From NCBI RefSeq assembly GCF_014126825.1, contig NZ_CP059900.1, forward strand, positions 1,364,001 to 1,428,000: DNA of 64,000 bases, given 5' to 3'. The notes beneath the pieces are model-generated. The model was not told the DNA's origin. It saw only the letters and a program-made list of their open reading frames with translations, and did no database searches. This stretch comes from Tomitella gaofuii (lineage in GTDB: Bacteria > Actinomycetota > Actinomycetes > Mycobacteriales > Mycobacteriaceae). Positions 58,622 to 64,000 of the stretch are shown one piece after another. Within the stretch, counting starts at the first letter, position 1. Each line of letters begins with the position of its first letter. Position numbers and translations under genes: made by a program.

Positions 58622-58873
58622 TCAGTAGATCGGTACGCTCTGCCGCTTCTGCAGCTCGACCCACCCTTCGGGCGGCCACACCTCGCCGGGCAGGTACGGA
58701 CTCAGCGCCCAGCGCTCGGGTCGGCCGCAGCATGGACAGTGCGGGAAGACGCCGTGCGCGGGAGCCTGCACGAAGACGTACTTGCCGTGGCGGCTCATCC
58801 AGAGCCCGCCCCGGGGGAGCGGATCGCCGGTGCGCCTATACCGTCCGCTGGTCTTCACATCATTCGGAGCCAT
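58622..58873 (-). CDS. Leftward small protein with CPCCG motif, 83 aa
   Basis: ATG 58873 is preceded by GGCGGAGAG on the minus strand; a longer frame to 59071 lacks a site. SGRYRRTGDPLPRGG then GVFPHCPCCGRPERWALSP resemble a zinc-binding YxCxxCG-like protein in which the first cysteine pair is lost. As a gene opposite to the late operon it may be expressed in the lysogen. Function unknown. Confidence 0.5.
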   Translation of the reverse strand: MAPNDVKTSGRYRRTGDPLPRGGLWMSRHGKYVFVQAPAHGVFPHCPCCGRPERWALSPYLPGEVWPPEGWVELQKRQSVPIY

Positions 58874-59064
58874 CAGCTCTCCGCCTTCCACTCGTCTGAC
58901 CGGCGGTTTGCCGATCGCACGCGACGGTAGACAGACGGGGTGCAGGACCAAGCCCGCATCATGTTGTGCACCACACGACAGAAGTGGGCAGCCTCCTCCG
59001 CGCGCCGCTGAGGGTGCGCTACTCTGTGGGCAGTGACCCGAAATACACAGAGCCAAGCGGATGT

Positions 59065-59095
59065 CAAGCATGCTTGTGGATTACTTTGTGGATAA
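59065..59095. promoter_or_regulatory. Palindrome and two DnaA-box-like sites before immA
   Basis: CAAGCATGCTTG (59065-59076) is a perfect 12-bp palindrome. It overlaps TGTGGATTA (59075-59083) and is followed by TGTGGATAA (59087-59095). The latter is a perfect complement of TTATCCACA, the DnaA-box consensus. They lie 50-80 bp before the protease start and may form an operator for an XRE partner or for DnaA. Confidence 0.4.
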
Positions 59096-59145
59096 CTGGC
59101 GTTGTACCTGATGAGGGGCTACCGGAAAGGCTGAGGAGGTGCTCG

Positions 59146-59643
59146 ATGTTGATCAAGGATGCTGCCCGGCAAGCGGCGGAGGCCGCGCTCGACACGTACT
59201 TGCCCCGGAAGTTTCCTGTGGACCCGTTCAGCATCGCCCGGGAGATGGACATCGACGTACAGTTCGCTCCTCTCGACGACGATACGTCTGGGATGATCAT
59301 CTCCGAGGAGGGTAAGCGGCCGCGGATCCTGCTCGAGATCACTGACGCCCCGACCCGCCAGCGCTTCACGTGTGCGCACGAGATTGGGCACTACGTTGAG
59401 CGCACGAACCGTATTAACGCGCCTCGGAAGTTCGCGTTCGTGGACCGCAGAGTGCCTCGGCACCGTGACGCACACGAGTTCTACGCTGACGAGTTCGCAG
59501 GCAATTTACTGATGCCGGCGAACGAAGTCATACGGATGGCGGACGAAGGAGTCCACCCGATTGCGATGGCGGAACACTTCGACGTGTCGCTGCCAGCTAT
59601 GCGCGTGCGGCTGAAGATCCTCGGCAAAGCTGTCGCTGCGTGA
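59146..59643 (+). CDS. immA: ImmA/IrrE-family zinc metalloprotease
   Basis: 165 aa from ATG 59146, behind GAGGAGGT (59133-59140). CAHEIGHYV gives the zinc-binding His78, Glu79 and His82, and EFYADEFAGNLLMP supplies the third ligand and the family signature. ImmA-type proteases cleave XRE repressors, so it might cleave rep or another regulator. Unlike classical ImmA it has no adjacent XRE gene; its partner here is a 2-TM protein (GTGA overlap). Confidence 0.85.
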   Translation: MLIKDAARQAAEAALDTYLPRKFPVDPFSIAREMDIDVQFAPLDDDTSGMIISEEGKRPRILLEITDAPTRQRFTCAHEIGHYVERTNRINAPRKFAFVDRRVPRHRDAHEFYADEFAGNLLMPANEVIRMADEGVHPIAMAEHFDVSLPAMRVRLKILGKAVAA

Positions 59644-60011
59644 CTGATGATGATGCGCGTGCGTTAGACGCATACGAGCAGTACTCCGGCCTCAGCGTTG
59701 ACGCGCTCGCCGAGCCACAGAGTGAACAGCCTACCGCGACATTCGACGAGGCAAACGAGAGTGCGCGCGAAGCGCTCAAGCGTAAACGGCAAGACAACAA
59801 GCAACGCGGCCACTTCTATAGTTGGGCGACGTGGGTCGCAGTCGGCTGTATTTCCGGGAACTTCGGGATATTCGTGGCTTACATGTGTTCGCAGTGGGGG
59901 CGAATCTCCGACACGGTGATGGTGGCGTGGATCTCCGCGACGATCGTTGAGGTAATCGGCATAGTTGTGATCATCGCGAAGTACTTGTTCCATCACGACG
60001 ACGAGTCATAG
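59640..60011 (+). CDS. 2-TM membrane protein coupled to ImmA protease
   Basis: 123 aa from GTG 59640 (GTGA overlap). The N-terminal 60 residues are acidic and helical; two membrane helices follow (about 66-85 WVAVGCISGNFGIFVAYM and 95-116 MVAWISATIVEVIGIVVIIA). The plan, a soluble sensor part plus a paired helix, resembles 2TM effectors of defence modules. Toxin, exclusion or signalling roles are possible. Operon with the protease suggests it is regulated or cleaved by it. Confidence 0.6.
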   Translation: MTDDDARALDAYEQYSGLSVDALAEPQSEQPTATFDEANESAREALKRKRQDNKQRGHFYSWATWVAVGCISGNFGIFVAYMCSQWGRISDTVMVAWISATIVEVIGIVVIIAKYLFHHDDES

Positions 60012-60341
60012 CCATTTACATTTGAATGCGACTCGGACCGTCGGACAGGGCCCCAGCGCCAGTGGAGTCAGCGATGCTTGGCCGGGCGAATGCGCCGCGC
60101 GCGTGTAGACCGTCCGAATGACACGGCTGTGCTTCCCGCGGTGGCTGAGCTGAGACATCTTGGACGGTCACACAGGTGCGCGCCGCCGAGTAAGGTTGGC
60201 CACGTGCGGTTGAAAACACAGCCGTTCCTGGGCATCACTACCGGCCCGTGAACGGGGGGCGGTAGCCGATGAGTCGGCCGCCGCACACGCGCACCTCGCG
60301 GCGGCGGCCATGCAGCTCGAGTCGAGGAGGAGTGCAGCTTT
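60012..60341. other. Intergenic region before the STAS gene
   Basis: About 330 bp without a convincing gene. It contains GACCGTCC near 60107 and its inverted copy GGACGGTC near 60153, and a possible -10 TAAGGT near 60191. These could form an operator/promoter for the STAS gene. Nothing firmer can be said. Confidence 0.35.
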
Positions 60342-60782
60342 ATGCCAGTACTTCAACCTGCTGCCCCGTGGGCAGATGCCTGCGGTTTCGTGGAGTCCAT
60401 GTTGTGCGACGGCGCCGTCGATGCCGGTGTCTTCACAATCGACCGGGTGATCCTGGGCCCGACGGTCCTGCTGTCCTTGTCCGGGACGGCGGATGATCCA
60501 CAGCCGGCCCGTCTCGCTGACGCGTTGGCCGGGCTGCTCGATGACCCGACCGCCGGCGGCGTCGTGGTCGACGCGACTAGCGTCGATTTCATGAACTCGC
60601 CGAGCTTGGCCACCCTGATGGATTTCTGCGGTGCTGCCCGCTACGAGCAGGTGGCGTGCGTGGTGGTGGCGTCGCGTCCGGTGGCACGGCCGTTGCGGAT
60701 GATCGGCGCCGACGTGGAGCTGCGCCGCAATGTGGGCGAGGCGCTCGCCTACTGCGACGCGCAGGCCGCCATGCGGGTGTGA
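60342..60782 (+). CDS. STAS-domain protein (anti-anti-sigma-like)
   Basis: 146 aa from ATG 60342, behind GAGGAGGAG. ILGPTVLLSLSGTADD, then GGVVVDATSVDFMNSPSLATLMDFC, then ACVVVASRPVARPLRMIGADVELRRNVGEAL follow the STAS fold of SpoIIAA-like antagonists. The usual DSSG phospho-site reads NSPS, so partner-switching by phosphorylation on Ser is possible but altered. It is cargo unrelated to phage growth and may alter host stress-sigma signalling in lysogens. Confidence 0.72.
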   Translation: MPVLQPAAPWADACGFVESMLCDGAVDAGVFTIDRVILGPTVLLSLSGTADDPQPARLADALAGLLDDPTAGGVVVDATSVDFMNSPSLATLMDFCGAARYEQVACVVVASRPVARPLRMIGADVELRRNVGEALAYCDAQAAMRV

Positions 60783-60891
60783 CCGACCATGCTGGGGCAT
60801 CGGGGGCGGAACCGGCGGCGCGCCGGGTGCGTCCAAGTAAGTGTCCGCATCCCCCTGCGGACGAACGGCGCGCACCCCCCTGCGCGTCGGC

Positions 60892-60923
60892 AACGGCCCC
60901 GGACCATTCGGTCCGGGGCCGTT
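60892..60923. terminator. Bidirectional terminator between STAS and lipoprotein genes
   Basis: AACGGCCCCGGACC (60892-60905) pairs perfectly over 14 bp with 60910-60923 around ATTC. The two flanking genes converge on it. The AA/TT ends help release in both directions. A smaller 7-bp hairpin lies at 60843-60862. Confidence 0.85.
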
Positions 60924-61006
60924 CTGCGGTCGCAGGGTAAGTAGTCGCGCCCGCTAGGGTCTTCGTGGTCCAGCTCATGCAGCATGCGCCGGATCCGTGA
61001 GCCGTC

Positions 61007-61798
61007 TCAGCTTGCGCAGTCCTGAGTCCATCCGGTGGTGCCGTCCGTGAACATGGTCGTGCCCGGCTGGTACATCGTCGGGTCGTCCATGCAGTAGTCG
61101 ATGGTCTTACCGGTGAGCGGCTGAGGTTCGCCGCGGGGTGCTCCGGTGAACCCGACCGGCGGCGCGCTGTCCGCAGTCGTGACCGACTGCTCGACGGCTG
61201 CCGGCGCCGGTGGCGCCAGGTCCTGTGCGGGCTCGGCGTTCGCCGGGGGAGGCATATGCTTGGTGGCTACGGGCGCAGGCTGCGCCGCGGGGACGTTCTC
61301 CGGCATGGAGGACTTTGCGGTGGCGCTCGGCGCGGGCTCCGTGCTGGCCTTGGTGCCGGGCCGGATAGGCAGGTCGGGCGCGTCCGGTCCGCAATCGCTC
61401 TTCCACCCGTCACCTGTGCGCACCCACAGGTCCGTGTGCGGACCTTCCTCGTCGACGTAGGCGAGAGCCGCGGTATCGCCGGCGACGTACACGTCGGTGA
61501 CCGTGACCGGGCCGGGCGGGTCCTGCGCGAACGCGTCGGCGAGCCCGTCCTTCCCGCCGAGCATCATCGACATGATCGCCCGGCAGCCGATGGTGAGTTC
61601 ATCCCACGCCCCCTCGGGTCCGCTGCGCGCATTGTCGAACGCGGTGCGGATGGCGTCCGCGTCAGTGTCGGGTGACTGTACGGCGGGCGCATCAGAGGCC
61701 GGCGTGCTACTTGAGCTGTCGGCGATGCTGCTGCCGCAGCCCGCGAGGGCGAGCGCGGCGGCGAGGGCCGGTAAGGCGGCGGTAGCGCGCGTCTTCAT
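61007..61798 (-). CDS. Secreted lipoprotein (prophage cargo)
   Basis: 263 aa from ATG 61798, behind GAAGGAGA on the minus strand; an in-frame start 15 codons upstream is less likely. Signal peptide residues 1-20 end in the lipobox LALAGC, with acyl-Cys21. The mature protein has a Ser-rich linker, a small globular domain (about 60-150: AIRTAFDNARSGPEGAWDELTIGCRAIMSMM), a Pro/Ala-rich linker and a C-terminal two-Cys segment (IDYCMDDP...WTQDCAS). Surface cargo; superinfection exclusion or host-surface change are candidates. Confidence 0.75.
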   Translation of the reverse strand: MKTRATAALPALAAALALAGCGSSIADSSSSTPASDAPAVQSPDTDADAIRTAFDNARSGPEGAWDELTIGCRAIMSMMLGGKDGLADAFAQDPPGPVTVTDVYVAGDTAALAYVDEEGPHTDLWVRTGDGWKSDCGPDAPDLPIRPGTKASTEPAPSATAKSSMPENVPAAQPAPVATKHMPPPANAEPAQDLAPPAPAAVEQSVTTADSAPPVGFTGAPRGEPQPLTGKTIDYCMDDPTMYQPGTTMFTDGTTGWTQDCAS

Positions 61799-61839
61799 TG
61801 GTCTCCTTCGATGATCGTCGGTCGGTTCAACCGATTGGA

Positions 61840-62730
61840 TCATGCCGCACGGTCGAACGGGCGGAGACGCTCGACCGCTTGGTTCCGTCGAATGTCGGAG
61901 ACCTTGGTGTAGATCTGCGTCGTGGCGAGTGACCGGTGCCGGAGCAGCTCCTGCACCGTGCGCAGGTCGGCGCCGTCGTCGAGCAGGGTGGTGCCGAACC
62001 AGTGCCGCAGTGAGTGGGGTGTGCCGGCGACCTTGGCCCGTCGCATGGCCCGGCCGACGACATCGGACACGGACCTGGACCGGACGTGCTCACCGGCGGG
62101 GAGCCGTGAGTTCGCGGGGAACCAGTGGCCTCGGCGCGGCATCGTCGCCGCGGCCTCGAGGAGGAGCGGGTGCAGGGGGATCAGCGCGATCCGCCCGCCC
62201 TTGCCTCGGACGCGGAGGGTGTGGTCGTCGAGGTCGAAGTCCTCGCCGGACACCTTGGCGATCTCGTGGACTCGGAGGCCTGCGAGCGCGGCGAGCAGGA
62301 CCATGACCCTGGTCTTGGTGCGCATGCGCGAGGTGAGCAGGATCAGCAAGTCGCGGTCGGAGACGGGGCGGGGGAGCCGGTCGGGGTACTTCGGCGTGCC
62401 CACCTTCAGCATGGGGTTGTCGGCGCGCAGGTCCTGGGTGTGGAGCCACTTGAACCAGGCGGCGAGGTAGGAGTGGTAGGTCGCGGCCGTGGACTGTGAC
62501 CACTCGTCGTGGCTGGCGATCCATCGGACGATGTCGATCGGCTGGGCATGTGCCGGCTGCAGCTCGGTCTCGGTGGCGAACGCGGTGATGACTCGGATGC
62601 GTTCGGTGATCGTGACGCGGGCGAGGCGGGCAGCGGACTGGTGAACTTCCCAGTCGTCCAGATGCAGGGGGCGCGGTGTTTCCATGGGGGGATTCTTGCG
62701 TGCCGCTGCGCTTTGCCGGGGGAAGTTCAT
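61840..62730 (-). CDS. int: Tyrosine integrase
   Basis: 296 aa from ATG 62730, whose ATGA overlaps the stop of the 58-aa gene; a longer frame to 62889 is ignored. The catalytic set is complete: Arg153 (AGLRVHE), Lys177 (RGKGGR), His239 and Arg242 (HSLRHW), His265 (LRHRS), Tyr274 (TTQIYTKV). The N-terminal core-binding/SAM-like domain is at about 30-125. The protein ends in FDRAA, a possible ClpXP-type degron. It lies 250 bp from attR and recombines at the tRNA-Lys 3' end. Confidence 0.93.
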   Translation of the reverse strand: MNFPRQSAAARKNPPMETPRPLHLDDWEVHQSAARLARVTITERIRVITAFATETELQPAHAQPIDIVRWIASHDEWSQSTAATYHSYLAAWFKWLHTQDLRADNPMLKVGTPKYPDRLPRPVSDRDLLILLTSRMRTKTRVMVLLAALAGLRVHEIAKVSGEDFDLDDHTLRVRGKGGRIALIPLHPLLLEAAATMPRRGHWFPANSRLPAGEHVRSRSVSDVVGRAMRRAKVAGTPHSLRHWFGTTLLDDGADLRTVQELLRHRSLATTQIYTKVSDIRRNQAVERLRPFDRAA

Positions 62731-62903
62731 CGAATCGTTAGATCGTTGGGGTGCACCGTGTCTCGGGCCCGGGTGTCCTCGAACCAGACGACGACGCCGG
62801 ACTTGTGGACGCGGCGGATCCAGCAGGGGCGGTCGTGGTTCTGGAGGATGCCGACGTAGGTGACGGCGAGGCCGATCCGGGCGCGGCATTCATCGAGGGT
62901 CAT
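62727..62903 (-). CDS. 58-aa protein between repressor tail and integrase
   Basis: ATG 62903 to TGA 62727 on the minus strand. The sequence MTLDECRARIGLAVTYVGIL then CWIRRVHKSGVVVWFEDTRARDTVHPNDL is a compact alpha/beta protein with a real-protein composition. Its start overlaps by ATGA the stop that the phage-form repressor would use at 62900, and its stop overlaps the integrase ATG. It is thus the middle gene of a coupled rep-orf58-int operon that exists only in circular phage DNA. Possible excision or integration co-factor. Confidence 0.75.
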   Translation of the reverse strand: MTLDECRARIGLAVTYVGILQNHDRPCWIRRVHKSGVVVWFEDTRARDTVHPNDLTIR

Positions 62904-62982
62904 GCCGCGGCCGCCGGCTCGTGTTCCTGCGGGGAGGCTCGGCGGCTGACGAATCTGATGACCTGAGCGTCGAACGTCGGAT

Positions 62983-63025
62983 CTTTTAATCCGCAGGTCG
63001 TCGGTTCGAGCCCGACAGGGGGCAC
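62983..63025 (+). other. attR: att core, right end of prophage 2 (tRNA-Lys 3' fragment)
   Basis: Identical over 43 bp to 18115-18157; flanks differ (GGAT before, GCTGCC after, against CGGA and CTGACC). No tRNA 5' half precedes it. To its right lie a hairpin and the tRNA-Glu gene, i.e. native chromosome. On the minus strand the repressor frame leaves the core here and runs to TGA at 62900. Confidence 0.92.
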
Positions 63026-63033
63026 GCTGCCGG

Positions 63034-63054
63034 CCGGGCGCGTTCCGCGTCCGG
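63034..63054 (+). terminator. Native tRNA-Lys terminator displaced to attR
   Basis: CCGGGCGCG (63034-63042) pairs with 63046-63054 (one G-U) around TTC, 9 bp after the tRNA-Lys 3' end. It would have terminated the tRNA-Lys transcript before phage insertion. The phage brings a comparable hairpin at the other end (18160-18190). Confidence 0.55.
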
Positions 63055-63161
63055 CCGCCCGGTGACCTCGGGCCGATTTGGCGGAGCGGGAGGGCATGTC
63101 ATATGCTTCTCTCGCTCCCAACGGAAAGCCGTTGAGGGTACTTGCCGAGCCTGCTCGGCGA

Positions 63162-63234
63162 GCCCCCTTCGTCTAGCGGCCTAGGACACCGCCCTTTCAA
63201 GGCGGCGGCGCGGGTTCGAATCCCGTAGGGGGTA
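63162..63234 (+). tRNA. tRNA-Glu(TTC)
   Basis: 73 nt without encoded CCA. Acceptor GCCCCCT with AGGGGGT, anticodon loop CTTTCAA with TTC at 63196-63198, T-loop TTCGAAT, and D-arm present. It is the first host gene to the right of prophage 2. Confidence 0.95.
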
Positions 63235-63248
63235 CGGTCTCACCGGCA

Positions 63249-63271
63249 GTGCAGTATCGCGTGCAGTATCG
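63249..63271 (+). repeat. Two direct copies of GTGCAGTATCG after tRNA-Glu
   Basis: The 11-mer occurs at 63249-63259 and 63261-63271. A 7-bp inverted repeat CGTGATC/GATCACG follows at 63270-63289. Direct repeats right behind a tRNA gene recall integrase arm sites, possibly the scar of another integrative element, or transcription signals of the tRNA cluster. Confidence 0.4.
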
Positions 63272-63374
63272 TGATCGACGATGATCACGACGCGGACCAG
63301 GCGATTCGGTTCCGGCGGCGGGACATGGTAGAAATTACTACCGGAAGCACTGGCTTCCAGGCAGTACACAGCTA

Positions 63375-63448
63375 GGCCCTGTGGCGCAGTTGGTTAGCGC
63401 GCCGCCCTGTCACGGCGGAGGTCGCGGGTTCGAGTCCCGTCAGGGTCG
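63375..63448 (+). tRNA. tRNA-Asp(GTC)
   Basis: 74 nt. Acceptor GGCCCTG with CAGGGTC, anticodon GTC in CCTGTCACGG, T-loop TTCGAGT. CCA is not encoded. Lies 140 bp after tRNA-Glu. Confidence 0.95.
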
Positions 63449-63480
63449 CACAAGGTTTCGGTGGTACGCCGAGACCTTCC

Positions 63481-63554
63481 GGCCAGGTAGCTCAGTTGGT
63501 ACGAGCGTCCGCCTGAAAAGCGGAAGGTCGCCGGTTCGACCCCGGCCCTGGCCA
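63481..63554 (+). tRNA. tRNA-Phe(GAA)
   Basis: 74 nt. Acceptor GGCCAGG with CCTGGCC, anticodon GAA in CCTGAAAAGCGG, T-loop TTCGACC. The order Lys-Glu-Asp-Phe is familiar from mycobacteria and relatives, which supports assigning the att core to tRNA-Lys. Confidence 0.95.
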
Positions 63555-63566
63555 CAACATCATGTA

Positions 63567-63611
63567 AGCGGACACCCCGGTCGCCCTCGTGGCGCCGGGG
63601 TGTCCGCTTTC
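63567..63611 (+). terminator. Terminator of the tRNA cluster
   Basis: AGCGGACACCCCGG (63567-63580) pairs perfectly over 14 bp with 63595-63608, followed by TTTCTG. It lies 12 nt after tRNA-Phe. Confidence 0.88.
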
Positions 63612-63684
63612 TGCATCAGGCGCTCACTGCCGGGGGGAGAGGCGACGAGCGCGCGATTTCCGCCGCCGGATAGCCTGGCGGAAC

Positions 63685-63737
63685 GCGGCCACGGCCCGTC
63701 CCGCGGCGCATTGCGGCGGGGGACGGGCCGTGGCCGC
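63685..63737. other. 18-bp perfect hairpin upstream of thioesterase gene
   Basis: Positions 63685-63702 (GCGGCCACGGCCCGTCCC) pair without mismatch with 63720-63737 around a 17-nt loop. It lies 57 bp before the thioesterase start and may be a second terminator, an attenuator in its leader, or a small mobile palindrome. Confidence 0.6.
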
Positions 63738-63794
63738 CGACGGCCGTCGCATGAAGGGCCGCAGACAAGTCCGCCCGCAACGAGGAGTGCAGCC

Positions 63795-64000
63795 GTGCCG
63801 CAGAACACCCACCCGCTCGATGCTTCGCTGGAACTGGCCGCGGGAGACGACGGGACCTGCACCGGCGCCACTTCTGCGGCGTACGCGAACATGGTGGGCC
63901 CGTTCGGCGGCAATACGGCCGCAGTGCTGCTGCGGGCCGCCGAGCGTCACCCCGAGCGCATCGGCGAGCCCGTGGCGCTGACGGTGAACTTCGCGGGGCC
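63795..64000 (+). CDS. Thioesterase-family protein (5' part, cut by window)
   Basis: GTG 63795, behind GAGGAG (63782-63787); 68 codons visible, still open at the window end. LDASLELAAGDDGTCTGATSAAYANMVGPFGGNTAAVLLRAAERHPERIGEP is the N-terminal hot-dog repeat of actinobacterial TesB-like acyl-CoA thioesterases, with VALTVNFAG as the following strand. A host chromosomal gene outside the prophage. Confidence 0.8.
   Translation, partial: MPQNTHPLDASLELAAGDDGTCTGATSAAYANMVGPFGGNTAAVLLRAAERHPERIGEPVALTVNFAG

Larger units (their letters stand above)
18115..63025. mobile_element. Prophage 2, complete (about 44.9 kb)
   Basis: Bounded by perfect 43-bp repeats of the tRNA-Lys 3' end. It contains one coherent set of modules: repressor/Cro, early replication genes, terminase-head-tail-lysis-fibre, a cargo block, and an integrase next to the right att site. 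No gene of the structural set is visibly broken, apart from an uncertain zinc-ribbon reading frame at 21706-22045. The element therefore looks inducible. Confidence 0.9.

Noticed and set aside
62751-62966. Forward 71-codon frame opposite orf58
   Set aside because: It is antisense to the overlapped orf58/int genes and has no ribosome site.
62900-63121. Separate 73-codon minus-strand gene reading through attR
   Set aside because: Its upstream part is chromosomal DNA without a ribosome site. The frame is explained by the phage-form repressor tail.
63181-63369. Minus-strand frame across tRNA-Glu (ending PLRDSNPRRRLERAVS)
   Set aside because: This peptide is the well-known antisense translation of a tRNA-Glu, not a gene.
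1-64000. Insertion sequences or transposases
   Set aside because: No DDE transposase, terminal inverted repeats with target duplication or IS remnants were recognised. The only recombinase is the integrase.

Overview
The window is high-GC actinobacterial DNA. Two temperate siphovirus genomes lie in tandem at one tRNA-Lys attachment site, followed by host chromosome. The host part (63.03-64.0 kb) is a tRNA-Glu / tRNA-Asp / tRNA-Phe cluster and the start of a thioesterase-family gene. The attachment core is the 3' part of a tRNA-Lys(UUU). The tRNA order Lys-Glu-Asp-Phe, together with a LysB-type mycolyl-esterase, points to a mycolic-acid actinobacterium (Mycobacteriales, e.g. Gordonia, Rhodococcus, Tsukamurella or a relative). 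The genus cannot be fixed from the sequence alone.

Region A (1-18.1 kb) is the right-hand, late part of prophage 1. It holds an HK97-type portal, prohead protease, capsid, neck genes, tail tube, tail chaperones with a canonical -1 slip site, tape measure, tail tip, M15 endolysin, holin and collagen/glycine-rich tail proteins. A small leftward operon (17.3-17.9 kb) encodes two tiny membrane proteins and a helix-turn-helix protein. The GC content is visibly lower than in prophage 2. Its terminase, replication genes and integrase would lie left of the window.

Region B (18.1-63.0 kb) is a complete prophage 2, flanked by perfect 43-bp copies of the tRNA-Lys 3' end (18115-18157 and 62983-63025). 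From left to right it has a leftward repressor facing a rightward Cro-like gene (both probably leaderless), an antirepressor, and about 25 tightly overlapped early genes. The early genes include a ParB-like protein, a DnaN-like clamp, LysB, RusA, a DnaQ-type exonuclease, a fusion of a probable replication-initiator domain with an HNH nuclease, and many tiny zinc-ribbon and membrane proteins. A RapZ-C/HNH fusion precedes terminase, head, tail, lysis and fibre genes. The segment 58.6-61.8 kb is a cargo block: an ImmA/IrrE protease with a 2-TM protein, a STAS protein and a lipoprotein. It ends with a 58-aa protein and a tyrosine integrase.

The main result is that the repressor reading frame runs straight through the attachment core. 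In this lysogen it ends 12 codons beyond the core, inside prophage 1 DNA (123 aa). In the circular phage the same frame would run 27 codons into the right prophage end (138 aa, ending in four alanines). There its TGA overlaps by ATGA the start of the 58-aa gene, whose own stop overlaps the integrase start in the same way. The phage form would therefore carry one coupled rep-orf58-int operon, and integration cuts it and swaps the repressor tail. This is the architecture of the integration-dependent immunity switch known from mycobacteriophages such as BPs, here at tRNA-Lys, with an extra gene between rep and int and a neighbouring prophage supplying the lysogenic tail.
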